Source: a virus. Taken from it: 48,775 bases of DNA. The stretch covers positions 1-48,775 of the IMG/VR virus record IMGVR_UViG_3300041016_000579; one strand, 5' to 3'. The notes under the pieces are model-generated. The model worked only from the letters and a program-made list of their open reading frames with translations, did not search any database and was not told the DNA's origin. Position numbers and translations under genes: made by a program. This document shows positions 17,513 to 23,890 of the stretch, piece after piece (positions within the stretch are counted from its first letter, which is position 1; the number at the start of each line of letters is the position of its first letter).

Positions 17513-17596
17513 TTAGCGGTTTCCTTTTTTATTGTTAGCGGCGGTGGCCTTAGGGGCCTTTTTCTTGCCGACGGGTTTAGGGTAGCATTTCTTCAT
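17513..17596 (-). CDS. Lys-rich micro-protein (27 aa)
   Basis: A 27-codon frame whose ATG overlaps the stop of the 153-aa gene (ATGA) and whose stop is followed by the next ATG after 2 bases. One third of the residues are Lys/Arg, with Ala and Pro, similar in composition to histone-like tails. The coupling on both sides and the composition matching its neighbours support it as a real gene. Function is unknown. Confidence 0.55.
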   Translation of the reverse strand: MKKCYPKPVGKKKAPKATAANNKKGNR

Positions 17597-18054
17597 GGTT
17601 GGGAATTTCTCTTGAGTAAAGTATTCAGCCGAAGGACCGAGGTGGGGCGATGTTCGCAATACCAGCGTCCACCTCGATGCTTAATTACAACTGGCATCCT
17701 CGGTTTGAACGGCGTTGAGTCGAAAACACTACAGAAGACCGACTTTCCGTCCTCAGTTTTAACAAGCATCACACGATTATTGGGGTAGTTGCACCGCAAT
17801 ACCTCTGCCATGACTAGCCTCTCTGGCTCTGGTTCGGCAGGTTTCATCTCCTTGATGCCAAAACGCAAGACTACTGCCGCCCACCCAGATTCGGTGAACA
17901 CGATTGGGCACGTCCTGAGGGGCCGCTTGCCAAAAGGCATCCGCTCCCAGTGTTCGCCCTCATTAAGCGATTTACGGAAAAGCACCAATTCGTCCTTAGG
18001 AACGTTGAATCGTTCAATTACGTCAGATTCCTTCCATTGGACGAATTCACTCAT
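17593..18054 (-). CDS. Possible DNA-binding protein with C-terminal OB-like domain (153 aa)
   Basis: The N-terminal part has a helical, HTH-like layout (WKESDVIERFNVPKDELVLFRK, then WERMPFGKRPL and IVFTESGWAAVVLRFG). The C-terminal half (VLRCNYPNNRVMLVKTEDG to the end) is a small strand-rich domain that resembles an OB fold. Start and stop both overlap neighbours (ATGA), between RusA and the 27-aa gene. Role in DNA binding or recombination next to RusA is inferred. Confidence 0.6.
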   Translation of the reverse strand: MSEFVQWKESDVIERFNVPKDELVLFRKSLNEGEHWERMPFGKRPLRTCPIVFTESGWAAVVLRFGIKEMKPAEPEPERLVMAEVLRCNYPNNRVMLVKTEDGKSVFCSVFDSTPFKPRMPVVIKHRGGRWYCEHRPTSVLRLNTLLKRNSQP

Positions 18055-18536
18055 TCGCTGAGATGGTCGATGATTGCCCCCATTAGCGTCGAATCAATGT
18101 GTTCAGCCCTCTTGAGCCAAACTCCCATAAACGGCTTGTCCGTCCGAAACTTCATAATCTTGCCAAAGACTATCTGGCAGTCGTCGTACCAGAATCCGCT
18201 GTTCGTCAGCGAATCGCACACGGCCTTCGCCAAATTGTCGAAGTCAGGTCTGGTGCTCATGTGGACAGTCTGGCCCTTGTCGGCCAAAGTGTTCGGAAAC
18301 CCGAAATACAGAGTCAACTCCAGCGGTCCCGTGTAAGGCTTGTCAGGAGCAAACCTCTTGGCCTTCACCTCAAACTCTCTCATCCATGCCTTGATGGCGG
18401 ACTTCGTAGTCTTGCCCACGAACATCCGATTGTCCTTGGTCTTGAGAATCCTGAGGTCGGACTGGTGAGTCGTCTTGATAGGGACGATGTCTACGATGAA
18501 CTTACGCTCAAAGTAGTTGGGGAGGTCATCAGCCAT
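18051..18536 (-). CDS. rusA: RusA-family Holliday junction resolvase
   Basis: 161 aa from the ATG at 18536; an upstream ATG at 18563 would extend into the divergent intergenic region and was not chosen. The signature RPDFDNLAKAVCDSL (residues 96-110) followed by FWYDD (115-119) gives the conserved Asp residues that bind metal in RusA. The family resolves branched DNA, which in phages removes junctions before packaging. It is the first gene of the late minus-strand block, 39 bp from a divergent HTH gene. Confidence 0.9.
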   Translation of the reverse strand: MADDLPNYFERKFIVDIVPIKTTHQSDLRILKTKDNRMFVGKTTKSAIKAWMREFEVKAKRFAPDKPYTGPLELTLYFGFPNTLADKGQTVHMSTRPDFDNLAKAVCDSLTNSGFWYDDCQIVFGKIMKFRTDKPFMGVWLKRAEHIDSTLMGAIIDHLSE

Positions 18537-18575
18537 TGGTTGACAGTTGTTCCCACTATCCACAGGTTGTCAACA
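18537..18575. promoter_or_regulatory. Divergent intergenic region with inverted repeat and DnaA-box-like site
   Basis: Between rusA (minus) and the HTH gene (plus) lies a perfect 7-bp inverted repeat, GTTGACA (18539-18545) and TGTCAAC (18568-18574). In between is CTATCCACA (18556-18564), one base from the DnaA box TTATCCACA. A -35-like TTGACA is present in both arms, but no good -10 at the right distance was found. It is a candidate operator for the adjacent HTH protein. Confidence 0.45.
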
Positions 18576-19208
18576 ATGGACAACGAGAGACTGAACACAA
18601 ACCCATCATCCAACCACTCGGCCAAGCGGGTCACCAAGGAACGGCGAGCCCAGATTGAGGAACTGCTCAGGGCTGGCACCCCCATCCTCGAAGCGGCCAA
18701 GTTGGCTAAGATGTCCCCGAACAATGTCATGGCTATCAAGCGGGACATGCCAGAGGTCACTGGACTGCACGACGAGTTCAAGGCCACGACTGTCCGAAAC
18801 CTCAAAGCCTTCGTCCAGAGGGCGTCCCAAAAACTGGTCGATGAACTGGACCAACTGCACGTCTCCCAAATCCCCATCGCCATGGGTATCAGCATCGACA
18901 AGATTCAATTGCTCCAAGACCAGCCCCAAGCGGTGGTTGAGCATCGTTTTAGTATCAGCCATGATGCCCTAGACAAACTGCTCAAAGCCAAAGGTCAGGG
19001 GGTCAAGGTAGACCAGAAGGGGGTCATCGACCTAGAACCGACGACAGAGAGGCCTCAGGCTACCCAACACTTTCTTGATTGGGCTAAGGACCCTAAGGAT
19101 TTTTTGGGGAAAACGGTAGTACCTGACAATCCGTCTCACGAATTCCCAATTTCCGACGCTCGACCCCCCCCGCCCCCTTCGAATGATGAGCATGTGGGTG
19201 AGGATTGA
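18576..19208 (+). CDS. HTH DNA-binding protein (210 aa), possible small terminase or regulator
   Basis: I chose the ATG at 18576; the frame stays open upstream, but that part is antisense to rusA. Residues 20-58 form an HTH (KERRAQIEELLRAGTPILEA, then MSPNNVMAIKRDMPE). The next part (IPIAMGISIDKIQLLQDQPQ, about residues 108-127) resembles the middle of several phage HTH proteins annotated as terminase small subunits, although this is from memory. The C-terminus is Pro-rich (PPPPPSNDE). It is divergent from the late block and could regulate it or act as TerS. Confidence 0.65.
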   Translation: MDNERLNTNPSSNHSAKRVTKERRAQIEELLRAGTPILEAAKLAKMSPNNVMAIKRDMPEVTGLHDEFKATTVRNLKAFVQRASQKLVDELDQLHVSQIPIAMGISIDKIQLLQDQPQAVVEHRFSISHDALDKLLKAKGQGVKVDQKGVIDLEPTTERPQATQHFLDWAKDPKDFLGKTVVPDNPSHEFPISDARPPPPPSNDEHVGED

Positions 19209-19432
19209 CTTCGCACAATATACTATATGTCTAATCGGAGGCCTAACATGAGCCATTCATACACGATTAGCAGGTCAAAGCGATTGGGGTGAAGATAGTG
19301 GATTGACTAGGGGGGGCTGTGTTACAGGGTTACCATGCCTCGTGCGTCGGATTCGATACACCTAATCTGATTCACCCACTAGGATTGGCTTGGACGGCAG
19401 ATGAATGGGGCGAGGGTATGATACCATGTGCC
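19209..19432. promoter_or_regulatory. Convergent intergenic region with 7-bp inverted repeat
   Basis: 224 bp between the plus HTH gene and the minus nuclease gene, with no credible gene. It has an AT-rich stretch at 19217-19228 (a TATACT is a -10-like hexamer without a matching -35). A perfect inverted repeat, CTAATCG (19231-19237) and CGATTAG (19264-19270), and a repeated GGATTGACT (19202-19210 and 19300-19308) are also seen. It may hold a terminator or promoter, but neither could be established. Confidence 0.3.
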
Positions 19433-19897
19433 TCATATGGTCTGGCCTCTGGTGGCGAATGGTAAGGTGCGACAGGCAATCTTCCATAGGTTAGGGATAG
19501 GGACGAGGATAGACTTGGCGGCATGGTCATCGCCGCCTGACACGAGCCGACAGCCATAGGCCTGAGGGTTGGGATAGACAGCCTTGAGATAGTCCTTGAG
19601 GTCTTGGGTCGGCAAGACGATGGCCATGGTTGGCACATCGCCCAGCCTGAACACATGGACCCAAAAATCGCTAGTTGTGATGGCGATGCCTGACCTATGG
19701 CCACGACATTCATACTCGAACACGGCATTACCTGTGGTGGCCCAAGTATCACGCTCGGTCTTCACCTCAACCTTGGCTTGGTCTGTGCCTAGCCATGTGA
19801 GCCAGTTCTCACCAGCCTGACCATACTGTAGGTCGAGGTCAAATTTCGCTCGGTCAGAGCCAGAGGAGCGGGAGCCCTGTGCTTCGTAATGATTCAT
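19433..19897 (-). CDS. PD-(D/E)XK-like phage nuclease
   Basis: 154 aa from the ATG at 19897, which has the CACACC context of other starts; an ATG at 19921 is an alternative. The core FDLDLQYGQAGENWL, followed by KVEVKTE and then TGNAVFEYECRGHRSGIA, fits the E-x-K nuclease layout of a phage endonuclease family (an Asp/Glu-rich strand, ExK, then a YE-rich strand). The C-terminus is less conserved. The gene overlaps the end of the endolysin gene upstream. Such nucleases act in recombination or host DNA degradation; the exact substrate is unknown. Confidence 0.65.
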   Translation of the reverse strand: MNHYEAQGSRSSGSDRAKFDLDLQYGQAGENWLTWLGTDQAKVEVKTERDTWATTGNAVFEYECRGHRSGIAITTSDFWVHVFRLGDVPTMAIVLPTQDLKDYLKAVYPNPQAYGCRLVSGGDDHAAKSILVPIPNLWKIACRTLPFATRGQTI

Positions 19898-20417
19898 GGT
19901 GTGCGTAGACGAGATTCTCATACCTCATGCCTGTAGTCATCTTGCGTCGGGCTAGGGCATAGGAGTAGCCAATGGACGTGAGAGGCTTCCATGGTGCCTT
20001 GTCGGAGTAGGCACACACTATGGCTGGCTCATATGGGCTGATGATGTTCCTCAAGTCAGTCATGTGGCCAATCTTGTTGAGTATGCTTGGGCCGAGTGAA
20101 TAGCACGCATACAACAGGGCTGGGCTGGGTGGTGCTCTGTGATGCACTCTGAAGCGTGAGACTATCTTCAATAGGAACGTAGTTGCATACTCACGTGCTA
20201 CATGTGGGTCATATGCGTCATGATACGGATGCACAGGTAAGCCCTCACTACGCCTGATGTCGCTAATGTCCATCCACGCACTCTGGTGTATCTGGAATGC
20301 ACCAAGGGCTGGGCCATCAGGATGATTCAGGTCACCCTTGGCCTTGGGCTCATCGCCTGACTCAATCAATGCTAAGGCATGAGCCAGTGCTCTGTGGTCT
20401 GAGTAAACAGTCTGCAT
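19854..20417 (-). CDS. Endolysin, lytic-transglycosylase-like
   Basis: 187 aa from the ATG at 20417. The motifs ALALIESGDEPKAKGD (catalytic Glu near residue 18) and ALGAFQIHQSAW (the G-x-x-Q motif, about residues 35-46), then LLYACYSLGP, match the SLT/lysozyme-like glycosidase fold that cleaves peptidoglycan. The frame remains open to 20600, with ATGs at 20459 and 20558. The longer forms would add a hydrophobic segment that could serve as a signal-arrest anchor, but they would run antisense to the plus-strand gene at 20458. The endolysin is far from the holin and spanin in the late block. Confidence 0.75.
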   Translation of the reverse strand: MQTVYSDHRALAHALALIESGDEPKAKGDLNHPDGPALGAFQIHQSAWMDISDIRRSEGLPVHPYHDAYDPHVAREYATTFLLKIVSRFRVHHRAPPSPALLYACYSLGPSILNKIGHMTDLRNIISPYEPAIVCAYSDKAPWKPLTSIGYSYALARRKMTTGMRYENLVYAHHESLRSTGLPLLWL

Positions 20418-20457
20418 AGTCTTGCCCTTAGTTGAACGTACTACGATGTTGGGCGTC

Positions 20458-20925
20458 ATGGCAAACAAACGCAGGTCAGTGAGCAAGGGCAATAGCAACA
20501 AGAAGCAGACCAATCCGCTTCGTCGGAAGTATGGTGCGAGCGGTGTCGAGTCGTTCATTGCGGCACACAAGACTATAAACGATGAGCAGGTCAACAACAT
20601 GATGATGCTGGAGCCGAGAGATTGGTGCGACTACGCATGCGTGGGTGTGGCTGAAGAAACCAATGGTGCACTAAGGTGTGTGTATGACCTCAACCTATTG
20701 GAGCATGCGTACGCTCTCATGTATGCGTATGAAGAATTCGGATACGACAGTATCGACAAGGTAATTACCCATGCTACGCCTGAGCAGTTCGACATGGCTC
20801 AGGAATGGGTATCTTATAACACGCTACGTGCTGTACCTCATATGGGGCCTAACTCTCCCATGTTTATACGCACCCATGACCCCAGAAAGTGGCAGATAGA
20901 GGCAGAATGGACCAAAGATTGGTAA
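20458..20925 (+). CDS. Hypothetical protein (155 aa) with basic N-terminus
   Basis: The ATG at 20458 opens an N-terminus rich in Lys and Arg (ANKRRSVSKGNSNKK). The rest is a soluble alpha/beta region rich in Asp, Glu, Tyr and Trp (DWCDYACVGVAEETNG, then LEHAYALMYAYEEFGYDS). No family was recognised. The start is 40 bp from the endolysin start on the other strand, so they share a divergent control region. Confidence 0.6.
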   Translation: MANKRRSVSKGNSNKKQTNPLRRKYGASGVESFIAAHKTINDEQVNNMMMLEPRDWCDYACVGVAEETNGALRCVYDLNLLEHAYALMYAYEEFGYDSIDKVITHATPEQFDMAQEWVSYNTLRAVPHMGPNSPMFIRTHDPRKWQIEAEWTKDW

Positions 20926-21060
20926 CTGGATTTCGTTGGTAACCAGTGACTTACAACTATCTTGCATCTATCTATCTACAGATGCTTGACGTAGGACTAC
21001 GAGTGTACAGATTGAGTGCATGGTGATTAACGCACCATGTTCTTTAACAGTCAGTAACAG
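20926..21060 (+). promoter_or_regulatory. Region before the tRNA array with inverted repeat
   Basis: The gap between the 155-aa gene and the tRNA cluster has no gene. It holds an inverted repeat CATGGTG (21019-21025) and CACCATG (21033-21039) with a 7-nt loop, just upstream of the tRNA-like element, and a TTGACG (20986-20991) without a clear -10. It is a plausible promoter/operator region for the rightward early operon. Confidence 0.35.
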
Positions 21061-21135
21061 GGAGAGTCCAGTAGGCCATGAATGGTTACCCAAACCACGA
21101 CACATGCAGGGGTGCAACTCCCCAATCTTCCACCA
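21061..21135 (+). pseudogene. tRNA-like element, decayed tRNA
   Basis: This 75-nt segment has tRNA size and ends in CCA. The 5' GGAGAGT and the 3' ATCTTCC pair at 6 of 7 positions (two GU, one mismatch), followed by discriminator A and CCA. The T-arm AGGGG-TGCAACT-CCCCA pairs at 4 of 5 and keeps T54, C56 and A58. The D and anticodon arms do not form the standard shape: the best anticodon stem is TGGT/ACCA with a 7-nt loop lacking U33. It lies 8 nt before two intact tRNA-Ala genes, and all three share a CCACCAAYTTT-like 3' flank. Confidence 0.5.
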
Positions 21136-21143
21136 ACTTTATT

Positions 21144-21218
21144 GGGGGCTTAGTGATAATGGTAGCACAAGCGGTTTGCATCCGCTGGGTAGGAGTTCGA
21201 TTCTCCTAGCCTCCACCA
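21144..21218 (+). tRNA. tRNA-Ala(UGC)
   Basis: Acceptor GGGGGCT pairs with AGCCTCC. The D-stem is GTGA/GCAC. Anticodon arm AGCGG-TTTGCAT-CCGCT gives anticodon TGC (21176-21178 in the loop). T-arm is AGGAG-TTCGATT-CTCCT, with discriminator A and an encoded CCA. The G3:U70 pair, the identity element of alanyl-tRNA synthetase, is present. It decodes GCA/GCG/GCU, and Ala codons are abundant in the late genes. Confidence 0.9.
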
Positions 21219-21222
21219 ATTT

Positions 21223-21296
21223 GGGGACTTCGTACAATGGTAGTACGCTCGGATGGCATCCGTGCAATAGGGGTTCAATTCCCCTAGTCTCCACCA
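21223..21296 (+). tRNA. tRNA-Ala(GGC)
   Basis: Acceptor GGGGACT pairs with AGTCTCC, again with G3:U70. The anticodon loop ATGGCAT gives GGC, with the A32-U38 pair characteristic of tRNA-Ala(GGC). The anticodon stem CTCGG/CCGTG has one T-T mismatch. T-arm AGGGG-TTCAATT-CCCCT is good, and CCA is encoded. It starts 4 nt after tRNA-Ala(UGC), so the pair is almost certainly co-transcribed. Confidence 0.88.
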
Positions 21297-21305
21297 ATTT
21301 CCACG

Positions 21306-21343
21306 CTAGGCTGGGGCGGCGTTTGCGTCGCCGTCCCTCCTAG
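21306..21343 (+). promoter_or_regulatory. Strong hairpin after the tRNA array
   Basis: GGGGCGGCG (21313-21321) pairs with CGCCGTCCC (21329-21337; one GU) around a TTTGCGT loop. It is extended by CTAGG (21306-21310) and CCTAG (21339-21343) with small bulges. It is followed by A-rich, not T-rich, sequence, so it is not a classic intrinsic terminator. It may mark the 3' end or a processing site of the tRNA transcript. Confidence 0.6.
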
Positions 21344-21443
21344 TGAAAAAAGTGCATAGTCCAGTAATGGATAGATGCATGGGAATTTAATTAGGACGCC
21401 ATTATACGTAGTCCTTGGCAATCACTTGAATGTGAGCCTAAAC

Positions 21444-21456
21444 GCCCCTCTGGGGC
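21444..21456 (+). promoter_or_regulatory. Leader hairpin of the 32-aa gene
   Basis: GCCCC-TCT-GGGGC, then AACCCTTTC, then an A/C-rich leader (CCAAACAACAC) that runs into the ATG at 21495. This is the first of a set of similar leaders on this strand. Confidence 0.5.
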
Positions 21457-21494
21457 AACCCTTTCACCCGCCGCAAGGCACAACCAAACAACAC

Positions 21495-21593
21495 ATGAAC
21501 ATCAAGCAAATCGGCACCCTCTGGGTCGTCGCCCTCATCATCGACACGGCTATTCTCGTAGCCCTCTGCGTCATTGTAGGCCTCGTACTCTAA
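21495..21593 (+). CDS. Small hydrophobic membrane peptide (32 aa)
   Basis: After a short polar N-terminus (MNIKQIGT) the remaining 24 residues are a single hydrophobic helix with one Asp, typical of a membrane peptide. The start sits in the CCAAACAACACATG context shared by other genes here. A longer in-frame start at 21375 would place the hairpin inside the coding region and is unlikely. It could be a small regulator of membrane, lysis or exclusion; the function is unknown. Confidence 0.6.
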   Translation: MNIKQIGTLWVVALIIDTAILVALCVIVGLVL

Positions 21594-21598
21594 GTGCC

Positions 21599-21614
21599 AG
21601 CCCCTTCGGGGGCT
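21599..21614 (+). promoter_or_regulatory. UUCG leader hairpin of the 99-aa gene
   Basis: AGCCCC-TTCG-GGGGCT directly after the stop of the membrane-peptide gene. It is followed by AACTTTCC and then the CACACACACACATG start at 21643. UUCG loops are unusually stable. Without a T-tract it is more likely an RNA-stability or partial-termination element. Confidence 0.55.
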
Positions 21615-21642
21615 TAACTTTCCACACCAAACACACACACAC

Positions 21643-21942
21643 ATGCAGAACGAAAATAAACCAGTCAACCTAGGCAAGTACTCGGAGTTCATCCAAGTAC
21701 CTAAGCCACACCTCAGACTCAAGAAGAAAGTCCAGTCCATCAACGTAATCTCGTTGGTTGCCACTGATGCTCAAACTCCAGAGTCCTATGAGAAAATGCT
21801 GAAACTTCACCATAGGCTCAGCAAAGTTCAAGAGGTTCTCAGCAAGAGAAACCTCAAGTTCATCAAGCAATGGTTCGCCCATGACGCCATCAGCAAGGCT
21901 CTCTCGGAAATCGAGAAAGACCTAGGCATTGAAAATTCCTAA
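21643..21942 (+). CDS. Hypothetical protein (99 aa), Lys-rich
   Basis: A Lys/Glu-rich, mostly helical protein, with basic clusters (RLKKKVQS at residues 25-32 and LSKRNLKFIKQWF near 66-78), probably amphipathic and possibly nucleic-acid binding. No known family was recognised. The start has the clearest CACACACACACATG context in the genome. First sizeable gene of the early operon. Confidence 0.6.
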   Translation: MQNENKPVNLGKYSEFIQVPKPHLRLKKKVQSINVISLVATDAQTPESYEKMLKLHHRLSKVQEVLSKRNLKFIKQWFAHDAISKALSEIEKDLGIENS

Positions 21943-21954
21943 CCAAACACACAC

Positions 21955-22440
21955 ATGAAATACCAAATAGACATCAACAACATCAAGGTCACCAACGCTA
22001 TCGCTAGCGTCATTAATGGTGCCTTCGAGACTGGCATCAACCCTGCGTGGTTCGAGGTCAAGTCGCTCTCCAAGGGCGGCTTCCTTGACGCCGCCTTCTC
22101 TGGACCAAGCCTCGATGACACCGCCAGCGGCAAGCCAGCCATTAAGGACTGGGTTGTAGAAGGCAGACTCAACTGCGATGGTCACAAGTCCAAATGGACT
22201 AAGGTGACTCCCGCACTAGCAGTGGATGAATGGACTAAGTACGTCAAAACCACTAAGGACAAGCACCTACCTACCAAGGTGGAGGCCTACCTTAAGTACC
22301 TAGACTACCTGTCCCAGCCAGACCACGATGAAGACAGGCTCGACAACATCCTCATGGATGAGTACGAACCAGATGGCGTTCACGACGACGCCATGGCTCA
22401 AATCGTCTTCAGCAACGGTGAGGGCGTCATCTTCGGATAA
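21955..22440 (+). CDS. Hypothetical protein (161 aa)
   Basis: A soluble alpha/beta protein with an acidic C-terminus (residues about 115-150 rich in Asp/Glu). The middle has conserved-looking Trp and Lys positions (WFEVKSLSKGGFLDAAF, then WVVEGRLNCDGHKSKWTKV). It starts after an AACCAAACACACACATG leader, 12 nt after the previous stop. I recognise no family. Confidence 0.6.
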   Translation: MKYQIDINNIKVTNAIASVINGAFETGINPAWFEVKSLSKGGFLDAAFSGPSLDDTASGKPAIKDWVVEGRLNCDGHKSKWTKVTPALAVDEWTKYVKTTKDKHLPTKVEAYLKYLDYLSQPDHDEDRLDNILMDEYEPDGVHDDAMAQIVFSNGEGVIFG

Positions 22441-22444
22441 CCCT

Positions 22445-22705
22445 ATGACCATGAACAACAAGCACAACGAATACGACTCGGTCGCACTCATCGGACGTGA
22501 AATCCTCACGCCGAGGATGAAAGAAACCGTCATCCTTATCTGTGATGGCCTCTGCAATCGTGAGATTAGCCAGAAAATGGGCATCAGCATTAACACTGTT
22601 GAAAACCAACGCCAGATGGCGATGCACAGACTCCAATACCAAGGAGTCCACAACGTCGCCACGCTGGTCAAGTGGGCCATCGTCACAGGCGTCTACAAAC
22701 TCTAA
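22445..22705 (+). CDS. LuxR/GerE-type HTH regulator (86 aa)
   Basis: 86 aa, almost entirely the C-terminal DNA-binding domain: LTPRMKETVILICDGLCN, REISQKMGISINTVENQR (recognition helix), then a final helix (LVKWAIVTGVYKL). There is no sensory domain, so it probably acts by itself or with partners as an early regulator. It begins 4 nt after the previous stop with a weaker A/C context; an alternative start is the second ATG, two codons further on. Confidence 0.8.
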   Translation: MTMNNKHNEYDSVALIGREILTPRMKETVILICDGLCNREISQKMGISINTVENQRQMAMHRLQYQGVHNVATLVKWAIVTGVYKL

Positions 22706-22707
22706 CC

Positions 22708-22809
22708 ATGAAACTCATCACCATCCTTGGCGTAGCCAGTGGCAGTCTCTGCCCACGATGCAACGCCGTCGCTCCATGGGGCATCTGCCCTTGGTGTTCT
22801 AACAGTTGA
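22708..22809 (+). CDS. Zinc-ribbon micro-protein (33 aa)
   Basis: 33 aa starting 2 nt after the LuxR-type gene. Two CxxC pairs (CPRC near residues 15-18 and CPWC near 28-31) are spaced as in a small zinc ribbon, preceded by a short hydrophobic stretch. The hydrophobic-then-CxxC pattern is compact but plausible. It may bind zinc and partner proteins; function is unknown. Confidence 0.5.
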   Translation: MKLITILGVASGSLCPRCNAVAPWGICPWCSNS

Positions 22810-22814
22810 CACAC

Positions 22815-22828
22815 GCCCCGAAAGGGGC
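22815..22828 (+). promoter_or_regulatory. GNRA leader hairpin of the 74-aa gene
   Basis: GCCCC-GAAA-GGGGC, followed by ACAACCTTTCAC and the ATG at 22849. This is the same arrangement of hairpin, AACYTTTC and A/C-rich start seen at other early genes. Confidence 0.55.
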
Positions 22829-22848
22829 ACAACCTTTCACTACACGAC

Positions 22849-23073
22849 ATGATACACGACAAGACCCAGCGTCACCCAGAGGTGAAGCGTATGTGGCAGT
22901 GTGCTAGGCTGGCTCATTACTTGAGCGTTGAATACAGCAAGAGCACGAGCCCAGATGCACCCTTCCTCGCTACGTCCATGATGGACGTGCGTAACGCCTC
23001 TATCGAGGCCACCAAGCAACTCTCCAACCAACACAAACATGACCAAGCACTACGACCCATCCACACTAAGTGA
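22849..23073 (+). CDS. Hypothetical protein (74 aa)
   Basis: A 74-aa soluble, probably helical protein (QCARLAHYLSVEYSKS, then SIEATKQLSNQHKHDQ) with many His. Its 3' end overlaps the start of the RecE-like gene by 35 nt, which ties their translation together. No family recognised. Confidence 0.6.
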   Translation: MIHDKTQRHPEVKRMWQCARLAHYLSVEYSKSTSPDAPFLATSMMDVRNASIEATKQLSNQHKHDQALRPIHTK

Positions 23074-23890
23074 GTTCAAATTCGAGTTCATCTCGTCCGA
23101 GGTAACCCACGGACTGGAAGAAAAGAAATACCGCTCACTCGAAGCACTCAACCAGTCCACCCTCAAGAAGGTGTTGGACGTCTCGCCCTTCTACGCCAAC
23201 TGGCAGAGGGAGCACGGCGAACGCACTCCTGCTATGGCCCTAGGCTCGGCCCTGCACACGTTCATCCTAGAGCCAGCCAACTTCCTCAAGGAGTACGCTG
23301 TGGCTCCAGTCTGTGATAGGCGTACCCGTGAGGGTAAGGCTGACTGGGAGGCTTTCGTCTCTGACATTGGTCACCGTGAGCCCGTAAAGTCTGACGACTA
23401 CGACTCACTGGTAGCCATGAAGGCAAGTGTCGGCAACCTGTTCGAGAGCCGCCATGGCAAGACGCACAATGAGTCCGCATTCATCGCTGAGATTGTTGTC
23501 ACCGAGGGCGAGTTCAAGGGCCAGAAGGTCAGGCTCAAAGGCAAACTCGATTGCATCCATGAGCATGAAGATAGTGCCATCATCAAGGACCTCAAGACTG
23601 TTGCTGACATTAGCAATGTGAACGGTGCCTCATACCACTCCAACTGGGCTATCCAGTCTGGCCTGTACAGGGATGCCCTTGAGTTCGCTATCCGCAAGCC
23701 AGTCTCGTTCATCTACGTATGCGTGAGCAAGGAGGAGCCGCACGATTGTAAGGTCGTCAGGTGCACCAATGAGATGCTCGCCAAGGGTACGCTCGACTAC
23801 GGCAAGGCCCTGCACATGTGGCTGTCATGGGAGAAACTCGGTAAGCCTAACACTGCCCAGTTCTTGGGCATCCAAGACCTCAATGGCTAA
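23039..23890 (+). CDS. RecE-like exonuclease (PD-(D/E)XK)
   Basis: 283 aa. The first part (ALNQSTLKKVLDVSPFYAN, then ALGSALHTFILEP near residues 67-79) is the signature of RecE/exodeoxyribonuclease VIII-like nucleases. The catalytic core is KGKLDCI (D171), then IIKDLKT (D184, K186), followed by Q206 in the helix. It would degrade the 5' strand of DNA ends to leave single strands for the ERF protein encoded further on. The gene overlaps neighbours on both sides. Confidence 0.9.
   Translation: MTKHYDPSTLSEFKFEFISSEVTHGLEEKKYRSLEALNQSTLKKVLDVSPFYANWQREHGERTPAMALGSALHTFILEPANFLKEYAVAPVCDRRTREGKADWEAFVSDIGHREPVKSDDYDSLVAMKASVGNLFESRHGKTHNESAFIAEIVVTEGEFKGQKVRLKGKLDCIHEHEDSAIIKDLKTVADISNVNGASYHSNWAIQSGLYRDALEFAIRKPVSFIYVCVSKEEPHDCKVVRCTNEMLAKGTLDYGKALHMWLSWEKLGKPNTAQFLGIQDLNG

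Noticed and set aside
18099-18575. Upstream extension of the plus-strand HTH gene
   Set aside because: The part before 18576 is antisense to rusA, which has clear catalytic residues; the HTH protein starts at 18576.
20986-21015. TTGACG as a -35 promoter element before the tRNA array
   Set aside because: No acceptable -10 hexamer at 16-18 nt spacing; it was kept only as part of a possible control region.
21020-21343. Open frame of 107 codons over the tRNA array
   Set aside because: It runs through two well-folded tRNA genes and the hairpin that follows, so it is not coding.
21375-21494. Longer start for the small membrane peptide
   Set aside because: It would include the leader hairpin and the A/C-rich start region; the ATG at 21495 has the recurring start context.
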